Under the pieces are notes generated by a model. It ran no database searches. It had not been told where the DNA came from and saw nothing but the letters and a program-made list of their open reading frames with translations. DNA of 64,000 nt, taken from positions 1,159,002 through 1,223,001 of the forward strand of contig QANU01015964.1 in the NCBI GenBank assembly GCA_003254905.1. The letters run 5' to 3'. Source of the stretch: Nissolia schottii. Its lineage: Eukaryota; Streptophyta; Magnoliopsida; Fabales; Fabaceae. Position numbers and translations under genes: made by a program. Shown here piece after piece: positions 31,895 to 44,689 of the stretch (its first letter is position 1; each line of letters begins with the position of its first letter).

Positions 31895-34800
31895 CCTCCC
31901 TCCCTCCCTCCCTCTCGCTCTAAAGTTTAGTTGCATCGGAATTTCGTTTCTTTCTATGCCTACTGGTTAATAGCGTTGCTAACTATGTTAATTTTTTATT
32001 TGATTTCATGTTATTACTACGCCACTGGATGATGAATCATATGAGTGGATTTGTGCGCTTGCATATACTCACTTATAAAGTGAATTGCAGTATCATTCAT
32101 CAAAATGTGTTTTTTTATGCGCTTAATCAAAGTGGAAAGTATATTAGAAATAGGGAATGCATAGATACAATGAAACAGAAAGAGTGAATAAGATATGCCT
32201 CTTTCAGAAAGCTACAAAGACGAAGTAGTTGATAGTTGATAAAAACAAAAACATGAACAAAGATGAATAAATTGATCGATTTTCTTTCTTTGAATTATGC
32301 TACGGTTCTATATATGGGTGTCTATTTCTTGTGTATTTTGATGTTTACTTTAAACTGCTATCCATCATTTATGTTGTTTTATTTAATTTGGTAGGGTACA
32401 GATGTCTTTCTAATGCAAGCCCTGCACGAAGTTTATCTATTTCATATTACCTCTAATAATTTTCTTCTGAGTTCATTCTTTGCCGTGTATTATCACTAAA
32501 GTATTGTAGATTTGTAGTCTCAAATCTCTCAACATGTAGGTTTCAGCACAACATTTGTTTATTGTGTGTAGACAATAATTTATTATTACTGGGAATTGTT
32601 GCAGATACTTGTGAACCTTGTCCAAGTAATGGAGAATGCTATGGTGGCAAGTTGGAATGTCTAAAGGGTTACCGTAAGCATAGGAATTTGTGTGTAGAAG
32701 ATGGAGAGATTAATGAATCAGCTCGAAAGATTGTATGTCCCTAGAGATTGTTTCGTTATGGTTTACTGGTTCTCAGAAATAAATACTTTATATCATTCTT
32801 TTCTTTTTCCTTGTCTACATTTTGTGCTTATCTTTTTTCTTGCCGATTTGTTTATGGTTTGACAACAGGCAGAGAGAGTAGAATATCACCTCTGCAAAGA
32901 ATATGCTCAATATTTGTGCTATGAAACCGGATCAATTTGGGTTAGTTCTGTCATTTTTAACCGTTGGATTGTGCAGTTAACTTGGATTTATGGTACGTTT
33001 GCCTGTATTTAATACTGATTGAGTTGTTCCTTAACATGGCTAGTTTCAAATTCCCTTCTGTATTCCCATCACAGGTTCAAGAGGATGAATTATGGAATCA
33101 TTTGGAGCCATTGGGAGATGTCATGTTGGACAGTGCACTTTATAATTATACCAAACAGAAGGCAGTTGAAACAATTGGTAAATTGTTGGAGATGAGGTTA
33201 AACTCTCACAGGTATAGTCAATAGTGGCTTTGTTACTTTGGCCATATGCTTTGTAATACTTCTGCCTAAGATATTACCTATGTCACTCATAGGATGAAGG
33301 AGTTTAAGTGCCCAGACTTGCTGGCTGACCATTACAAGCCATATGCCTGTCGCATTCGTCAGTGGATATCACAGCATATCCTCCTTGTTTTGCCTGTTTG
33401 TGCCATGGTATCACTTGCTTAAAGGCATACTTAAATGCATGTATTTCTGTTATCAATGAGTAAACATGTTGACAATATTGATATCAAACAGCTTGTTGGA
33501 TCCATAACTTTGTTTTGGAATGTCCACCGGAAACTACTCATGTCAAAAAGAGTAGAGGAGCTTTACAAACAGGTATAGAGGATTTTATTTGTTGTTATTA
33601 TTGGTTTATTACCCGTGTTTTGAATAATATTTGTTTCTTATATTTATAAGTGTGCCTTTGAGTCGTGATAGGCAATGGCCTTGACTAAGAATGTATTGTG
33701 ACAGAGAAATCTATTTGAATAAAATTTCAGGTTAGAGTTCTGAAAACAGTATGGTAATTGTTAGAGGAATGTTTTGTGCTTGGTGAGCATCTTGTGGTCC
33801 ACTTGTACAATTCCATATGTATTACAATTCTGTAGACTTAGAAAATTATCCCTATTTCCTAACTTTTGTAAGTGGGATTCATATCAAGTAGGACTGATTT
33901 CAGAGTAATGCAGTTGTCCAATATCTCTGATAGCAAAGTAATTCTATTGTGTGGTTTTCATCAACTATACATGTAAATAAATCCATTGTGACTTTTGGCT
34001 CCTGTAATTGTAATTACAGCAGTTCTGCACAAGCTTCTTTTGTAAGGATGACTAATTATGACTTTATTCTGATTCCATCTTTGTAAATTTTTCTTTGTTG
34101 TTGTTATAGGTCTGTGAAATACTTGAAGACAATGCATTGACGTCAAAGAGTGTAAATAGTGAATGCGAACCCTGGGTTATTGCTTCTAGGTTACGAGATC
34201 ACCTGCTTTTGCCAAGAGAACGGAAACACCCTTTGTTATGGAAAAAGGTAGTTTACTAGTTACTTGGAGTTGGTTGCACTTTATTATCCTGTATCCCGTA
34301 TTTTCATAATAACAATTAATCAATTAACAAACTGTTACAAACCCTACGGCTAGTGCTGAGTCAGCAATGCCAACAGCCAAAAAAGGGAAGAAAATAATCC
34401 CTTTACCCTATTATTACTCTAGAAAAAAACAAAAAGGGAAAAAGCGGAATAATTAGAGAAAATGTAGGAAAGAAATTAGCTACAGCAGGAAATGGAAGGC
34501 AATTAAAGTGAAGAATTTTAGGAAGGAAAGTTATTAGAGTGAGGATCATTAGGAGGGAAAACTGTTAAAATTAATTAGGAAAGAATAAGGCTGATTTCCT
34601 TGATTCTCTCTGATTTTTAATTATAAAATTAGATCATGGGAGGGAGGAGGGCAGGCATAACTTGAGTGAGGCTAGGAGGGTTAAGGGATCCTTTATTCTC
34701 AGGCTTTTGTTTTCTATAATTTTCTTATTCAGTTTTTCTCATTGTAATGTTCTGCATCTGATATTTCCCATTGGAATATCATAATAATAAACAAACACAG

Positions 34801-35565
34801 AAGTTATACAACAGTTATTTTCTTTTGGTACTAGTTGTTACACAAACTGATTCATTTTGTCTGTATTGCTTACCTACGTGCTTCAGTTGGTCTACTGGTT
34901 CAGAAATTGCCCTTGTCCCATTTATTAAGTTTCAGCATATGAATTTTATCTGTGCTGACATTGCATTATCGTTCTTTCATGACAGGTAGAAGAATTGGTT
35001 CAAGAAGATTCTCGAGTAGATCGCTATCCCAAGTTGGTGAAGGGTGAATCAAAAGTGGTGTGGGAATGGCAAGGTACATTGGAGTACTTACATGTTTAAG
35101 ATGTTCCGAATAAAACTACATTAAAATTGGGAAATATCAATTAAATTAGGCCATAATTCAATCCACTTCTAGTATAAATTTGTTAGGCAACATAGTGAAA
35201 ACCTATTCCTTCGATTATGATGAGCAGCATAGATGCAAGTCTGTCTAAAGCAGTCTTTTCACCCATGATTCTGATTAAATTTCTCAAGCATTACTAATTG
35301 TACATTTTTCTTCCCCCATACTCTACAGTTGAAGGCTCTCTGAGTGCCTCAAAGTTGAAGATTAGAAGAGATGCAAGCGAAACGAAGGCCATTGAAGGCG
35401 TGGACCAACGAAAGCAGGTCAGCGGTTATGTTGCTAGCATATGTTTTGTGAGCATGCGTTTTTTTTCTTATTGTAGCTAAAATGATTTGTTGTGCCATCA
35501 ATTTGATGCAGAGCTTAAGGAGCCAATTTTTTGATGCAAAGTCTTTATCCTCATGTCTCATCTGA
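31601..35565 (+). CDS. Man1/Src1 C-terminal-domain protein (inner nuclear membrane type)
   Basis: The ten exons are 31601-31853, 32605-32732, 32869-32940, 33075-33211, 33293-33407, 33492-33572, 34110-34247, 34986-35073, 35329-35417 and 35512-35565. All are GT-AG and the 1155 bp encode 384 aa. A basic, Pro/Ser-rich N-terminus (1-38) leads into TM1 (about 42-58, LLLVLAVASLVAW). A Cys-rich segment (DTCEPCPSNGECYGG...CLKGY...LC), a helical stretch and TM2 (about 224-244, HILLVLPVCAM...TLFW) follow, then a soluble C-terminal part. This order matches the Man1-Src1 C-terminal domain of LEM/Heh proteins, with lumen-facing cysteines between two membrane spans, but the LEM/HEH helix-extension-helix domain is absent. 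From memory it resembles Arabidopsis At5g46560. I infer nuclear envelope or ER. The last exon was chosen by splice phase and codes only 17 residues. Confidence 0.9.
31860..31925. repeat. (CT)n/(CCCT)n microsatellite in intron 1 of the Man1-type gene
   Basis: A long CT run followed by ccctccctccctccctc begins a few bases after the exon 1 donor. Such a polypyrimidine tract just after a 5' splice site may slip in length between accessions. Confidence 0.9.
34333..34790. mobile_element. Possible solo LTR in intron 7 of the Man1-type gene
   Basis: The stretch begins tgttacaaaccctacggc and ends near aatatcataataata, with caaac on both outer sides. The interior has the base composition and promoter-like features of a copia-type LTR, but no inner domain. 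The call is tentative because the terminal dinucleotides are not certain. It is a broken or solo remnant if real. Confidence 0.35.
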
Positions 35566-35569
35566 AGCA

Positions 35570-36185
35570 TAGTCTTCACCTTGTTTGTATAAAAGAATGT
35601 TGCGGAAGATATGTTGTATTTATTTCCAGACATTTTTTTTCCAGATTAGTACATGCATACATATAATCCGTTTACTCTTCATTGACCCAAAAAAGATATT
35701 CAATATTCTGCCCCCGTTAACTTTATATAAAACCAATATTTTATGCACGTAAAAACTTACATTTGGATTGTTCTTGTTATCATTTTCACAAATTTACATA
35801 CGGTTAAATATGATACATATAAACACTTGCCACTTTTATATTTATCTCTTAGGATAATCATATGCGTACAAATTTCAGTTTAACATTTTACACAAGGCTA
35901 TTTTTGTTTGTTGGTTTTAAATTCCTAGGAGCAAAGGATTCGAGCTTTTTACAACGTTAATGGAAAATGTGAATATACAGTTGGTGATAAAGAATTTAAA
36001 TCGAATAAGAATTTAGCTTTCAATACATTGAAAATTATTTATCTAGGTTTGCACTGGACTTAATAATTTGTACTATTCACCTTTCAAGCAAACAAATGCA
36101 ATACGAAATGATCTAATTTCGGTTGCAGGAGCTTCTAAAGGTAAATCGGCGTCTGAGATTAAATACGAAAAGATGAACCGCAGTA
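35570..36185. other. Spacer between the Man1-type gene and tRNA-Lys
   Basis: This is the 3' UTR of the preceding gene plus AT-rich DNA. No further gene is seen. Confidence 0.5.
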
Positions 36186-36191
36186 TCAACT

Positions 36192-36264
36192 GCCCGTCTA
36201 GCTCAGTTGGTAGAGCGCAAGGCTCTTAACCTTGTGGTCGTGGGTTCGAGCCCCACGGTGGGCG
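36192..36264 (+). tRNA. tRNA-Lys (anticodon CUU)
   Basis: The 73-nt cloverleaf has acceptor stem GCCCGTC pairing with GGTGGGC (including G-T wobbles), D arm GCTCAGTTGGTAGAGC, anticodon stem CAAGG/CCTTG with loop CTCTTAA (anticodon CTT), variable loop TGGTC, and T arm GTGGG-TTCGAGC-CCCAC. The discriminator base is G. No intron is present. A box A (TAGCTCAGTTGG) and box B (GGTTCGAGCCC) give the internal RNA polymerase III promoter, and a TTTT stop follows at 36266. No CCA is encoded, as expected for a nuclear gene. Confidence 0.97.
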
Positions 36265-36601
36265 ATTTTCAATTTTGTTAAATTTTTAACTCTTTCAAGT
36301 TCCTTTCCGAATGTTTAAGCTCATAAAGACCATTGAACTAGTGGAGGAGATTCAACCACGACAATGGGATCATACAACTCCGGAGGCGTGAGAGGTACTT
36401 AGTGCACTTTTCCGAAACAAAACAAAACAGCACCATATCTTGAAGTTTTGAAACCTGATCAGTGTTCCCTACAACTGATTGCACCAATGTCCTTATGCTA
36501 ATTTGCTGAAACCTCATTTGTCTCGTTCCCCATTACCCACCAGCTACCATCATGTCGTGCATGTTTGACAAGTGCACTATGAGACATGCACCCTCTCACT
36601 G

Positions 36602-36605
<4 letters not shown>

Positions 36606-36650
<45 letters not shown>
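36606..36650. repeat. (TA)n microsatellite
   Basis: An almost pure alternating AT run of about 45 bp. Confidence 0.95.
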
Positions 36651-36652
<2 letters not shown>

Positions 36653-36659
36653 ACACTTG

Positions 36660-37398
36660 CTGCTTCTAATAGGGCCAACATCTTCTCGACTTGTTATAAT
36701 TGCATTGTTCTAAACCGCATTTAATGTATGGTTCAACAATTTTATTAAACTAATAATTTAAATTTGTAGTATCTAAAAAACATACTATAAAAAATAATAA
36801 GCGAATGGTCAATAATGTGGTGGATTTTTTTTTTAAAATAAAAACCAGTAGGATATGTATTGGTTATAAGCAAATGAACAATTAAAAAGTGTTTTGAACT
36901 TTCGTTGAGATGATTCGGAATTAATTCCACAGCTTCGAAGGTAAGGGTAAAAAATCGCATCTACTAAACCTCAAAATTGATTTTAGATATATTTTACTTG
37001 AAAATTAAACATTGCACTCAGAAGACCACCAGATAAAACCAGCACGCGATATTTCAATTGAACTTGTATAGTGACCGTCATTAACCACAAGTGAAGAGTG
37101 CATAATTAAATTTACCTAATTTATGCAAGTTGGCACAAGCTCTAATCAGAAGTATACATTTTTTCATGGTCGACGAAATGAGCATATATTCACATGATAT
37201 TAATTTCATTATTACCAAAAAGAGACAAGAACAAAAGGCGAATATTTTTATCTCTTACGTTTGAAAACCTTTAAAGAAAGGGAAAAAAAAAAAAAACTAG
37301 CTCCCAAACTTTTTTCTCAGAAAAATATACTCTCGTAGAAACCGCCGTAAGCTCTGGAGGGGAGTTTCTTACAACAAAGATATCGGTCTCTCTTAAAA

Positions 37399-37443
<45 letters not shown>

Positions 37444-38090
37444 TTTTAAATAACTTAAGCAGTTGAGAGAGACAATTCTTATGATAGTAACAAAGTTACT
37501 ATGATCAAAAAGTCAAGAATTCGATCTTTCACAATCTCGTTTCTAATAAATATTAATGCTGAAAACCAAAAAAATTAGCGAGATGACGTGTAAAGAAATA
37601 TAATAAAATTATTAAATTTGCTTGTTTAAGCTTGAGAGAGAAATAGTTATTAAGAACCATAAAAAAAGAAAGAAATGGTTCAAAATAATAATTTAGAAAT
37701 TGACTTATCATCATAATAATTGATATGATCATATATTCTAGTGTTGAAAATTATTATTTTTAACAATATTTCAAATTATAGTGCGATCATTTGTTGAGTA
37801 ATGTTTTAGCTTTAGATGAAAATTAATGGTAAACCTTTTTATATAAATCTAAAATATCATTTTATAAGTGATGAAAACACAATATTACCTAAAGCGTAGT
37901 GTGATGTAGGTCGAGTAAAACATTTTGGTAACAAAAGATAACAAAAGAAAACCTGCCAGATGCTATTACTCTATTCTATAACACCATCAATTAGGAACAT
38001 GAAAGTAGGATTGCTGATAATTTAAGGCTTGATTTGTGAGAATATTTTCAAATAAAAAGGAACAAGGAAAACCAAAGTCAATATATGCAA
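36660..38090. other. AT-rich spacer after tRNA-Lys
   Basis: No coding region is recognised. There is another TA run at about 37404-37435, with inverted tattttatat/atataaaata flanks. Confidence 0.6.
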
Positions 38091-38093
38091 AGG

Positions 38094-38268
38094 GTAATGC
38101 TACTTGAATAATGTTTTTGGACAAAAATACTGAAATAAAATATTTATTGTGAACAAAAAGATAAAATTTGTGCATTGTATATAATTTGTATGGGGCATAT
38201 TGATCACAATAAATACGTTGTTTCTGTATTATTGTAAAAAAAAAAAAAAAACGTTCAAGTAGCATTAC
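38094..38268. mobile_element. Short MITE
   Basis: The ends are gtaatgctacttgaat and its inverse ttcaagtagcattac. The element is about 175 bp, AT-rich, with an A run near the right end. It is non-coding and the family is not known to me. Confidence 0.72.
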
Positions 38269-40191
38269 AAAAATAAGTCAATTAATTATAGCAAAATGAG
38301 CTTCTCAAGTGAAGTGGAAAAAAGGTAAAAACATAAAGCTGGGATTAAGAGCCCAAAACAAGAAAAACAAGAGGAGTAATGGCACTCAACTTTATCATAC
38401 TATGTGATTACCAAACAAATGTTTTTTTACATAGAGTAGTGTACCGAGGTAGGTTGCTCCGCTGTGCAGATTGGATCTTGGAGCTTCTATGCGGGTTCGG
38501 AATATATCGAGGTAAGTTACTCCTCGGTGCAAATCGGATCCCGGAGCTTCTCTGCGAGTTTGGGGTCGCCAGTACGGATATCTGCAAGGACTCCAACACT
38601 CAAGTCAGTGAAGGTTCAAAACAATAGGGGAACCTAGGGAGAATGAGTTCTAGGTGTACCTGATGTGTTGCTTAGGTTTAAATGCCTGAGTGGTGGCGTA
38701 AATTCTGCTATCCCGAGGATCTTTCCGTTGAGTTGTCCTCCAAGGATCGCGGAGCATTGCTCGCCGGATGGAGAATATCACGGGCTGAGAATTTCTCTGA
38801 TCGTAGGCGAGATGATAACTCGGGTCGGGTTGATCCGCGAACCTTCGGGTTTAAGTTCCTAGATGGGCCTTAATGGCCTAGTATATAACAAGAGCCCCCC
38901 AGCTCGTAGTGCGTAGTGAAGCTCCGCAATCCGAGTTAGATACATGTGTGTGTCATCACGAATTTGTTCCATGGAAGTGGTGTCCTCAAGAAGTTGTGGT
39001 GGTTGAGGGGAGTTTCCCTTTTGGAGTTCCATGGTGTTAGAGACGTATGATAATATGAATTTTTTCCATGGAAGCTTACGCATTTTATGATTTTATTGCT
39101 CTCAGTTTGGTACCAGGCTTATGACTTGGTTATTTTATTGCTCTCAATTTTGTACCGAGCTTATGACTTGGTTATTTTATTGCTCTCGGTTTTGGTTATC
39201 GGGCTAAAGTAATTTTTCTTTTCGTGGATTGTTGTCGACGCCCGAGTGATCAGTTCTGGGGAATTATTTCTTTACTGTTTTTTCAACGATTTTTTCTAAT
39301 GCTTGACCAATTAAAAGTATTGAGAATCCTGCATTTATTATTTCATATTGTGGCTTTGTGGCCTTGACATTAGTGCAATCATGATAAAAAAAATAAAGAT
39401 TAAAATCAAATAAAGGGAGACATATCCATCTGGGGTAGCTGTTTCCCAGAAGAAACGGTCAAATATGGGGAGAATACCCACCTGGGGTAATTGTTTCCCT
39501 GGAGAAACTCACGAGATCTTCCTTGGGGAACTAGTCAAATACAGGGAGACATACCCGTCTGGGGTAACTGTTTCCCTGGAGAAACTCTCAAATATAGGGA
39601 GAATACCCACCTGGGGTAACTGTTTCCTTGGAGAAACTCACGAGATCTTCCTCGGGGGAACAGTCAAATACATGAAGACATACCCACCTGGGATAGCTAT
39701 TTCCCTGGAGAAACTCACAAGATATTCCTCGGACCTTGTCCCCAATCTTGGATTCCATCTCTGGAAGGTTCACTTCTTATGGCCTGTATACCTTCTTCTT
39801 GGTATAAGTACTCCTCGGCTCACTCTTGCATCTCTATAAAACTCCGCGAAGGTCTTTTAGACAAATAATTTATAAATGGGCTACCCTTTTTGAGCCCATT
39901 CGTGAGGCCCATTAGTACTGGCTGTGGTTGCAAATCTTCTACCTGGGCACATTCTTGGTAGAAGTGGTCCATGTATTAGCGGAGCGAATCGTCTCCTCTT
40001 TGTATTACTCCTAAGAGGCTTACCGTCATCTTAGGTTTTATCCTCCGTGTAGTAAAGTTAGCCAGAAAACGCTTTGTCAGATCGTCAAAGAATTGGATGC
40101 ATTTGGATGGGAGTGCATTAAACCACACTAAAGCTCCTTTCCTCAGAGCTATCCGGAACAATTTGCATTGGATGGCGTCTGAGGCTCCGTC

Positions 40192-43100
40192 TATAACATC
40201 ATGCTTTTCCCTTAGTAAAGAATTCGCAAAATAAATACATAATAATTCTTGATTCAAGTTAGGAGGGTTAGGATAGAAATTCTTAGGTTAAAAACGTCCG
40301 TAGAAGTTAGGGTTTGTCGTTTCGCAAAATTTCACAGACACTGAATTAGTTACTTTTGGTCACCGAAATTTAACGATATACCAAAGGTATCTGTAAAGAA
40401 TATCCCCTAGGAGAAAAATTTGCCAATACCTTTGGTTGACTTAAATTCCTTATAAAGAAAAATTACTATATCGCGATGGTATGTCCGGAATATTTTTCGG
40501 ACGACCGTACACGAAACACCGTGACAACGAACGACCAAACACGATCAAACAGGACCGGGAGGAGCCAAAAGATTGGCCATTACACGGCCAACAAGTCAAA
40601 AAGTCCACCAAATTTGTCCAATGCACTATTCATGACAAGACATGTTAATTATCCAAGGTAATTAATAAATTAAATTACTAGGGGACAAAATGGTAATTTT
40701 GGAGGGGCAAGGCCACAAAAATTCAGTGGCTATAAATAGCCAACCCCAACCCATTTGCTTCATACACCAAATTTCCTCTGCTAAGTAGTTTCGGTTCTGT
40801 TCGTGTACGCTGCGGTTACGTTGCCAGAATTCCTGCGCAAGCTAGGAAAAGCTTCAAACTTGGGGAGCCACTCTCTCACACCCTCCTCACCCTCAACCAA
40901 CCATCAAAGGAAGTGGGTAACCTAAGCCTACTCGCCTCCTTGGTGACCCTTGATTTCTTGCATGGCTATATGTGTGTATATGTGTTTTGTTGTTATTTTA
41001 GCATGTTGTGTATACTTGCTATATGTAAGTAGATGGATTGGATGATTCTAGGTGGTTAGTAAATGATAGAATCATGTGGTGAAACTCTTGGACAAGTGAA
41101 TGAAGTTGGTTTGGGAAGAGGGAAGGAAAGATAGCCAAACTCTCGTGTTGCAGGTTCTGAAATGCCCAGGGCGCTGACCGGCCTCGTGAGGGTGCTGAGG
41201 GCCTGCGCTATTCTTGAGCCCTAGCACGTGAAAAGTTACGTGGAAGAGAGAACTCAGGTACAGGGCGCTGAGCGGCCTGCACCATGGGGTCCCACGTAAG
41301 CTTGGATAAGGATGGCTTAGAGCCCTCACAGTGCTCAGAGGGCGCTGAGAGGTCGTGTGAGGACGCTGAGCAGCCTGGGGGACTTTAGGGTACTAACTAG
41401 TCTTGCCTAAGTGGCTAAGGATTTTAAAGCAAGATCCACTAGGCCCACATCATTCAATGAGTATTACTTTACTCTTGTGTATGTAAAGCAACCAAAGATC
41501 TGTATGTTGGTACTGATATGTATGCATCATGAGGAATCAGTTGTTATTAGGACTTAGGACAACTGTAGACAACTAGTAATGCCTCACCTAAAGCTAAATA
41601 AGATCATAACTGAACGTAGGGAAAAAGAGGAGCTCTTAAGGAGGCCTAACCACCAAGGGTCGGTATGCCTTGAAGAAAGTACGTAGCATAATAAGGAAAA
41701 CCCTGTCTTGGCACGCCACACTTGACAAGCCCCTTTCTGGTCTAGCAAGAAGGACTGGTTTATGAATGAGTAGCGCAGGCATAGTCCTAAGCACAGGCTT
41801 CGCCCTGGTTTTAATAAAGTAAAGCACGGAAGTAAACAAGAGTCTAAGTCACGTCATGACGTTAAAAGTAAAATATTATTATGCCCCAAGTGTGGCCTAT
41901 GTAAAGTTTCCTCAAGCCCTAAGTGTGGCCTTGAGTAAGAAGTCACGAGCGCACTCCTGGTGTCATCGATCAGGGTAACCCCCGCACCATTCGCCGAGTA
42001 GGATGGTCAATTCCCTGTCATCGTTCGATATAATAGCGCTGCCTGATCGTCGGTGATACGGAAACAAAGTGGGTTGTACCTGCACGGGGGCGACGGTCCC
42101 ACAGCCTATAAAGGAGAATGATGGGCATCTCACAACGGAAAAGGACGCAGTCACAGGCGCGTAAGAGAACTCCCATTTCCCCCATGCATAACTATGTGAC
42201 AAGTATACGTGAACTACATAGGACTTAGACCCGCAATAGGAATCTCCTCTAAGCGTGATATTACAGCTAAGCTATGCGAATAGGTAAAAAGAAGCACGGT
42301 TAGGCCTAGGATAACAGACTAGATTCCCCAACACCTAGTAATGCAAGTAAAGCTGCTCTAGATTAGGAACTATTAAAATAAATAAAGAAGTAGTGATGAA
42401 TGACACCTAGAGACCTCCAGAGCTCCTAGATCATAACTGAGCAAACTAAGACCCGCACTGGCTTAGGATTGCCCACTGGGAACGCAATGTTCTCACCTTC
42501 ACTCACTTGTGATGCCAGGTGATTACGATGAATGCCCCGCTGGAGACCCGGACGCGGCTGCTGAGCAAGATTAGGCAGCGGGACCCCAATACCTTGGTTA
42601 TCACGGAGACTTGCACTTACCTTCCAAGCGAAGCCCCCAGTCCCCTTCAGTCAGTACCAGCACTCTCTCCTCGTATACCAATGGGCCTCGACTTTTCAAC
42701 AGCCACACCTATCTTCCTCGACATAGACGAAGAAGAACTCCCGCCATACGACAAGGACGTGGAGATCGACCCAAACTAGTGGCCACCTTAACCTCCCCTA
42801 GCATTTGTATCGACGCGGGGCGAGGAAGCAAGTCACCTCGTTCTTCCGCCGTCAGTTCACTCCTCGCACCTATGACGCAAAAACCGGACCCTCCAGAGCA
42901 TACTCCGACTGGCCGGTTACTCCAGAGCTCTCTCCAATGAATGGTAGGGAAGGAGATTCATCCACTCCGGCATCCCCGCCGGCCGCCAGGGAGGACAATG
43001 AGGACAATGACCTAATGAGCACTGACTCGTCAGAGGAGGAGGAGGAAGATTAAGAGGAGGATAAGGAAGTTCCGGAAGAGGACCCTGACCATGACTGCGA

Positions 43101-43351
43101 GGACTGATATGAGGCACTAGTTGATACCACGTCTCCCGTGATATTTTGCTAACTCTAGAATTATCACTGTTGTAACTTGTAATAGGTGTACAGTAACTGG
43201 TATGTAAAATATGTGCTAACTATGGCCCGTGTACGGGCAAGTATATGTAAATATATCTATAAATTAAATGTGAATGGACCCTTGGTATGTGTGCTATGTA
43301 TGTGCATTAATTCCATACGGTGATCCACTGACGTTCATAATATACCGAGGA

Positions 43352-43409
<58 letters not shown>

Positions 43410-43603
43410 ATTCCATCGCGTAAGGCTCATAATTGAAACTTAGGGGTAATAATGTTAAATTTTCAAATGGGTCCATACTTTTGGGGATAAGAAACTACTT
43501 TCCAAAGATAATTAGGGACTATGTGTATTCCCACAAATAAGATTGACAACCTGGGATGCAAGGTTTATGACTTAAGCGTAAGCCCGTTAGTTAGAGTGTT
43601 ACA
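40192..43603 (+). mobile_element. Nested 3.4-kb LTR-type insertion within the gypsy gag
   Basis: The boundaries are given by the 5-bp duplication ccgtc (40187-40191 and 43604-43608) and by ends tataac and gttaca, close to the usual tgtaac/gttaca LTR termini. A TATA-like ctataaatagcc at about 40728 is followed by leader-like DNA with recurring ggcgctgagcggcctg-type motifs (41160-41375). Short open frames at 42519-43053 are not recognised. No pol domains are found. It is either a long solo LTR or a non-autonomous element of unknown family. It is younger than its host element and not coding-competent as far as can be seen. Confidence 0.75.
43350..43410. repeat. (TA)n(TG)n microsatellite
   Basis: An alternating TA run followed by tgtgtgtgtg inside the nested insertion. 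Confidence 0.95.
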
Positions 43604-44689
43604 CCGTCCAACACCATCCTATGACCAAAAGCATCTAAGTGATGCTGAGGGTCTGTGGCCCCATCATACGGTTCCATGACCATGGGAGGACGGAAACTGT
43701 GTACGAGCATCGTGTTGAGAATTTCATCTGCGAAAGGGTTGTTCTCCTTCCCTTTCGTCTTTCTCACCCCGGTTTGTGCTTTTTCAGCATTGTGGGTGTT
43801 TACTTCCGCGGACACCTTGTACACAGATTCTTGTGCCTCTTCGTTTGTCAATGATTGACTTTGGCCATTACCGCAGTTAAGACCATCGATGTGGCGATCT
43901 CTCTTCCGAACCTCTTTTATGATTTGGTTTTGTTTCAACTCTGCATCCTTCTTGGCTTTCTCAGCCGCAACGCGAATTTCTCTTTACTTCTTTCTCTCCT
44001 CTTCTGCCTTTGCTATTTGTAATAGAGTCACTTTCAACCGTGCGATCTTCTCTACCTGGGTCCTGACCACATCAGCAAGGTCTGGGGGAGGGGGCAGATC
44101 ATGGCCGGTAGCTGGGTCTTGCGGTTGGCTGGGTGATGGGGATGGGATCTGTTCAGGGAGAGGTGGGGGAGTTGTTAGCTCGGGAGAAGGTGGAGGATAT
44201 TGATTCGCGGGTCTCCCTGGATATTGTGACACAATATGTTTTTCTGATGTGTTTGGGTGGCATGGTGGTAGAGATTCTTCAGGGTCCAAAAAAGGCGTGG
44301 GATGCCGTAAAAAGTCCAAATTGGATCCTGGAGCTTCTCTGCGGGTTCGGGGTAGCCGGTACGAGTACCTGCAAGGACTCCTACGCTCAAGTCAGTGAAG
44401 GTTCGAAACAATAGGGAAATCCAAGGAGAATGGGTTCTAGGCGTACCTGGTGTGTTGCTTAGGTTTAAATACCTGAGTGGTGGCCGTGAATTCCGCTATC
44501 CCGGGGATCTTTCCGTTGAGTTATCCTCCGAGGATGGCAGAGCGTTGCTCGGCGGAGGGAAGATATCACGGGCCGAGAATCTCTCTGATCGTGGGCGGTG
44601 TAATAACTCGGGTCAGGTTGATCCGCGGACCTTCGAGTTTAGGTTCCTGGATAGGATTAATGACCCAGTCTATGACAAGTAGTTATTTT

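Larger units (their letters stand above)
38440..44677 (-). mobile_element. Small Ty3/gypsy-type LTR element (gag only), split by a nested insertion
   Basis: The element is flanked by the direct repeat agtag (38435-38439 and 44678-44682). The left LTR is 38440-38890 and the right LTR about 44303-44677; they differ clearly in length and sequence, so it is not young. On the minus strand a purine tract (ggggggct) adjoins the left LTR at about 38891-38900. Gag-like coding lies at 39976-40186 (KLFRIALRKGALVWFNALPS) and at about 43609-44300 (MVMEPYDGATDPQHHLDAF). No protease, reverse transcriptase or integrase is seen. 39410-39740 holds degenerate direct repeats of roughly 60-130 bp (cctggggtaactgtttccct). 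Without the insertion it would be about 2.8 kb. It is a broken, non-autonomous fossil. Confidence 0.85.

Noticed and set aside
40192-40330. Minus-strand coding-like stretch (PNFYGRF..., NPPNLNQELL) read as more gag
   Set aside because: The ccgtc target duplication at 40187-40191 places this stretch inside the nested insertion, so it is LTR sequence read in reverse and not gag.
42519-43053. Host gene in the nested insertion
   Set aside because: The short frames overlap in different registers, have no recognised domain, and lie within clear element boundaries.
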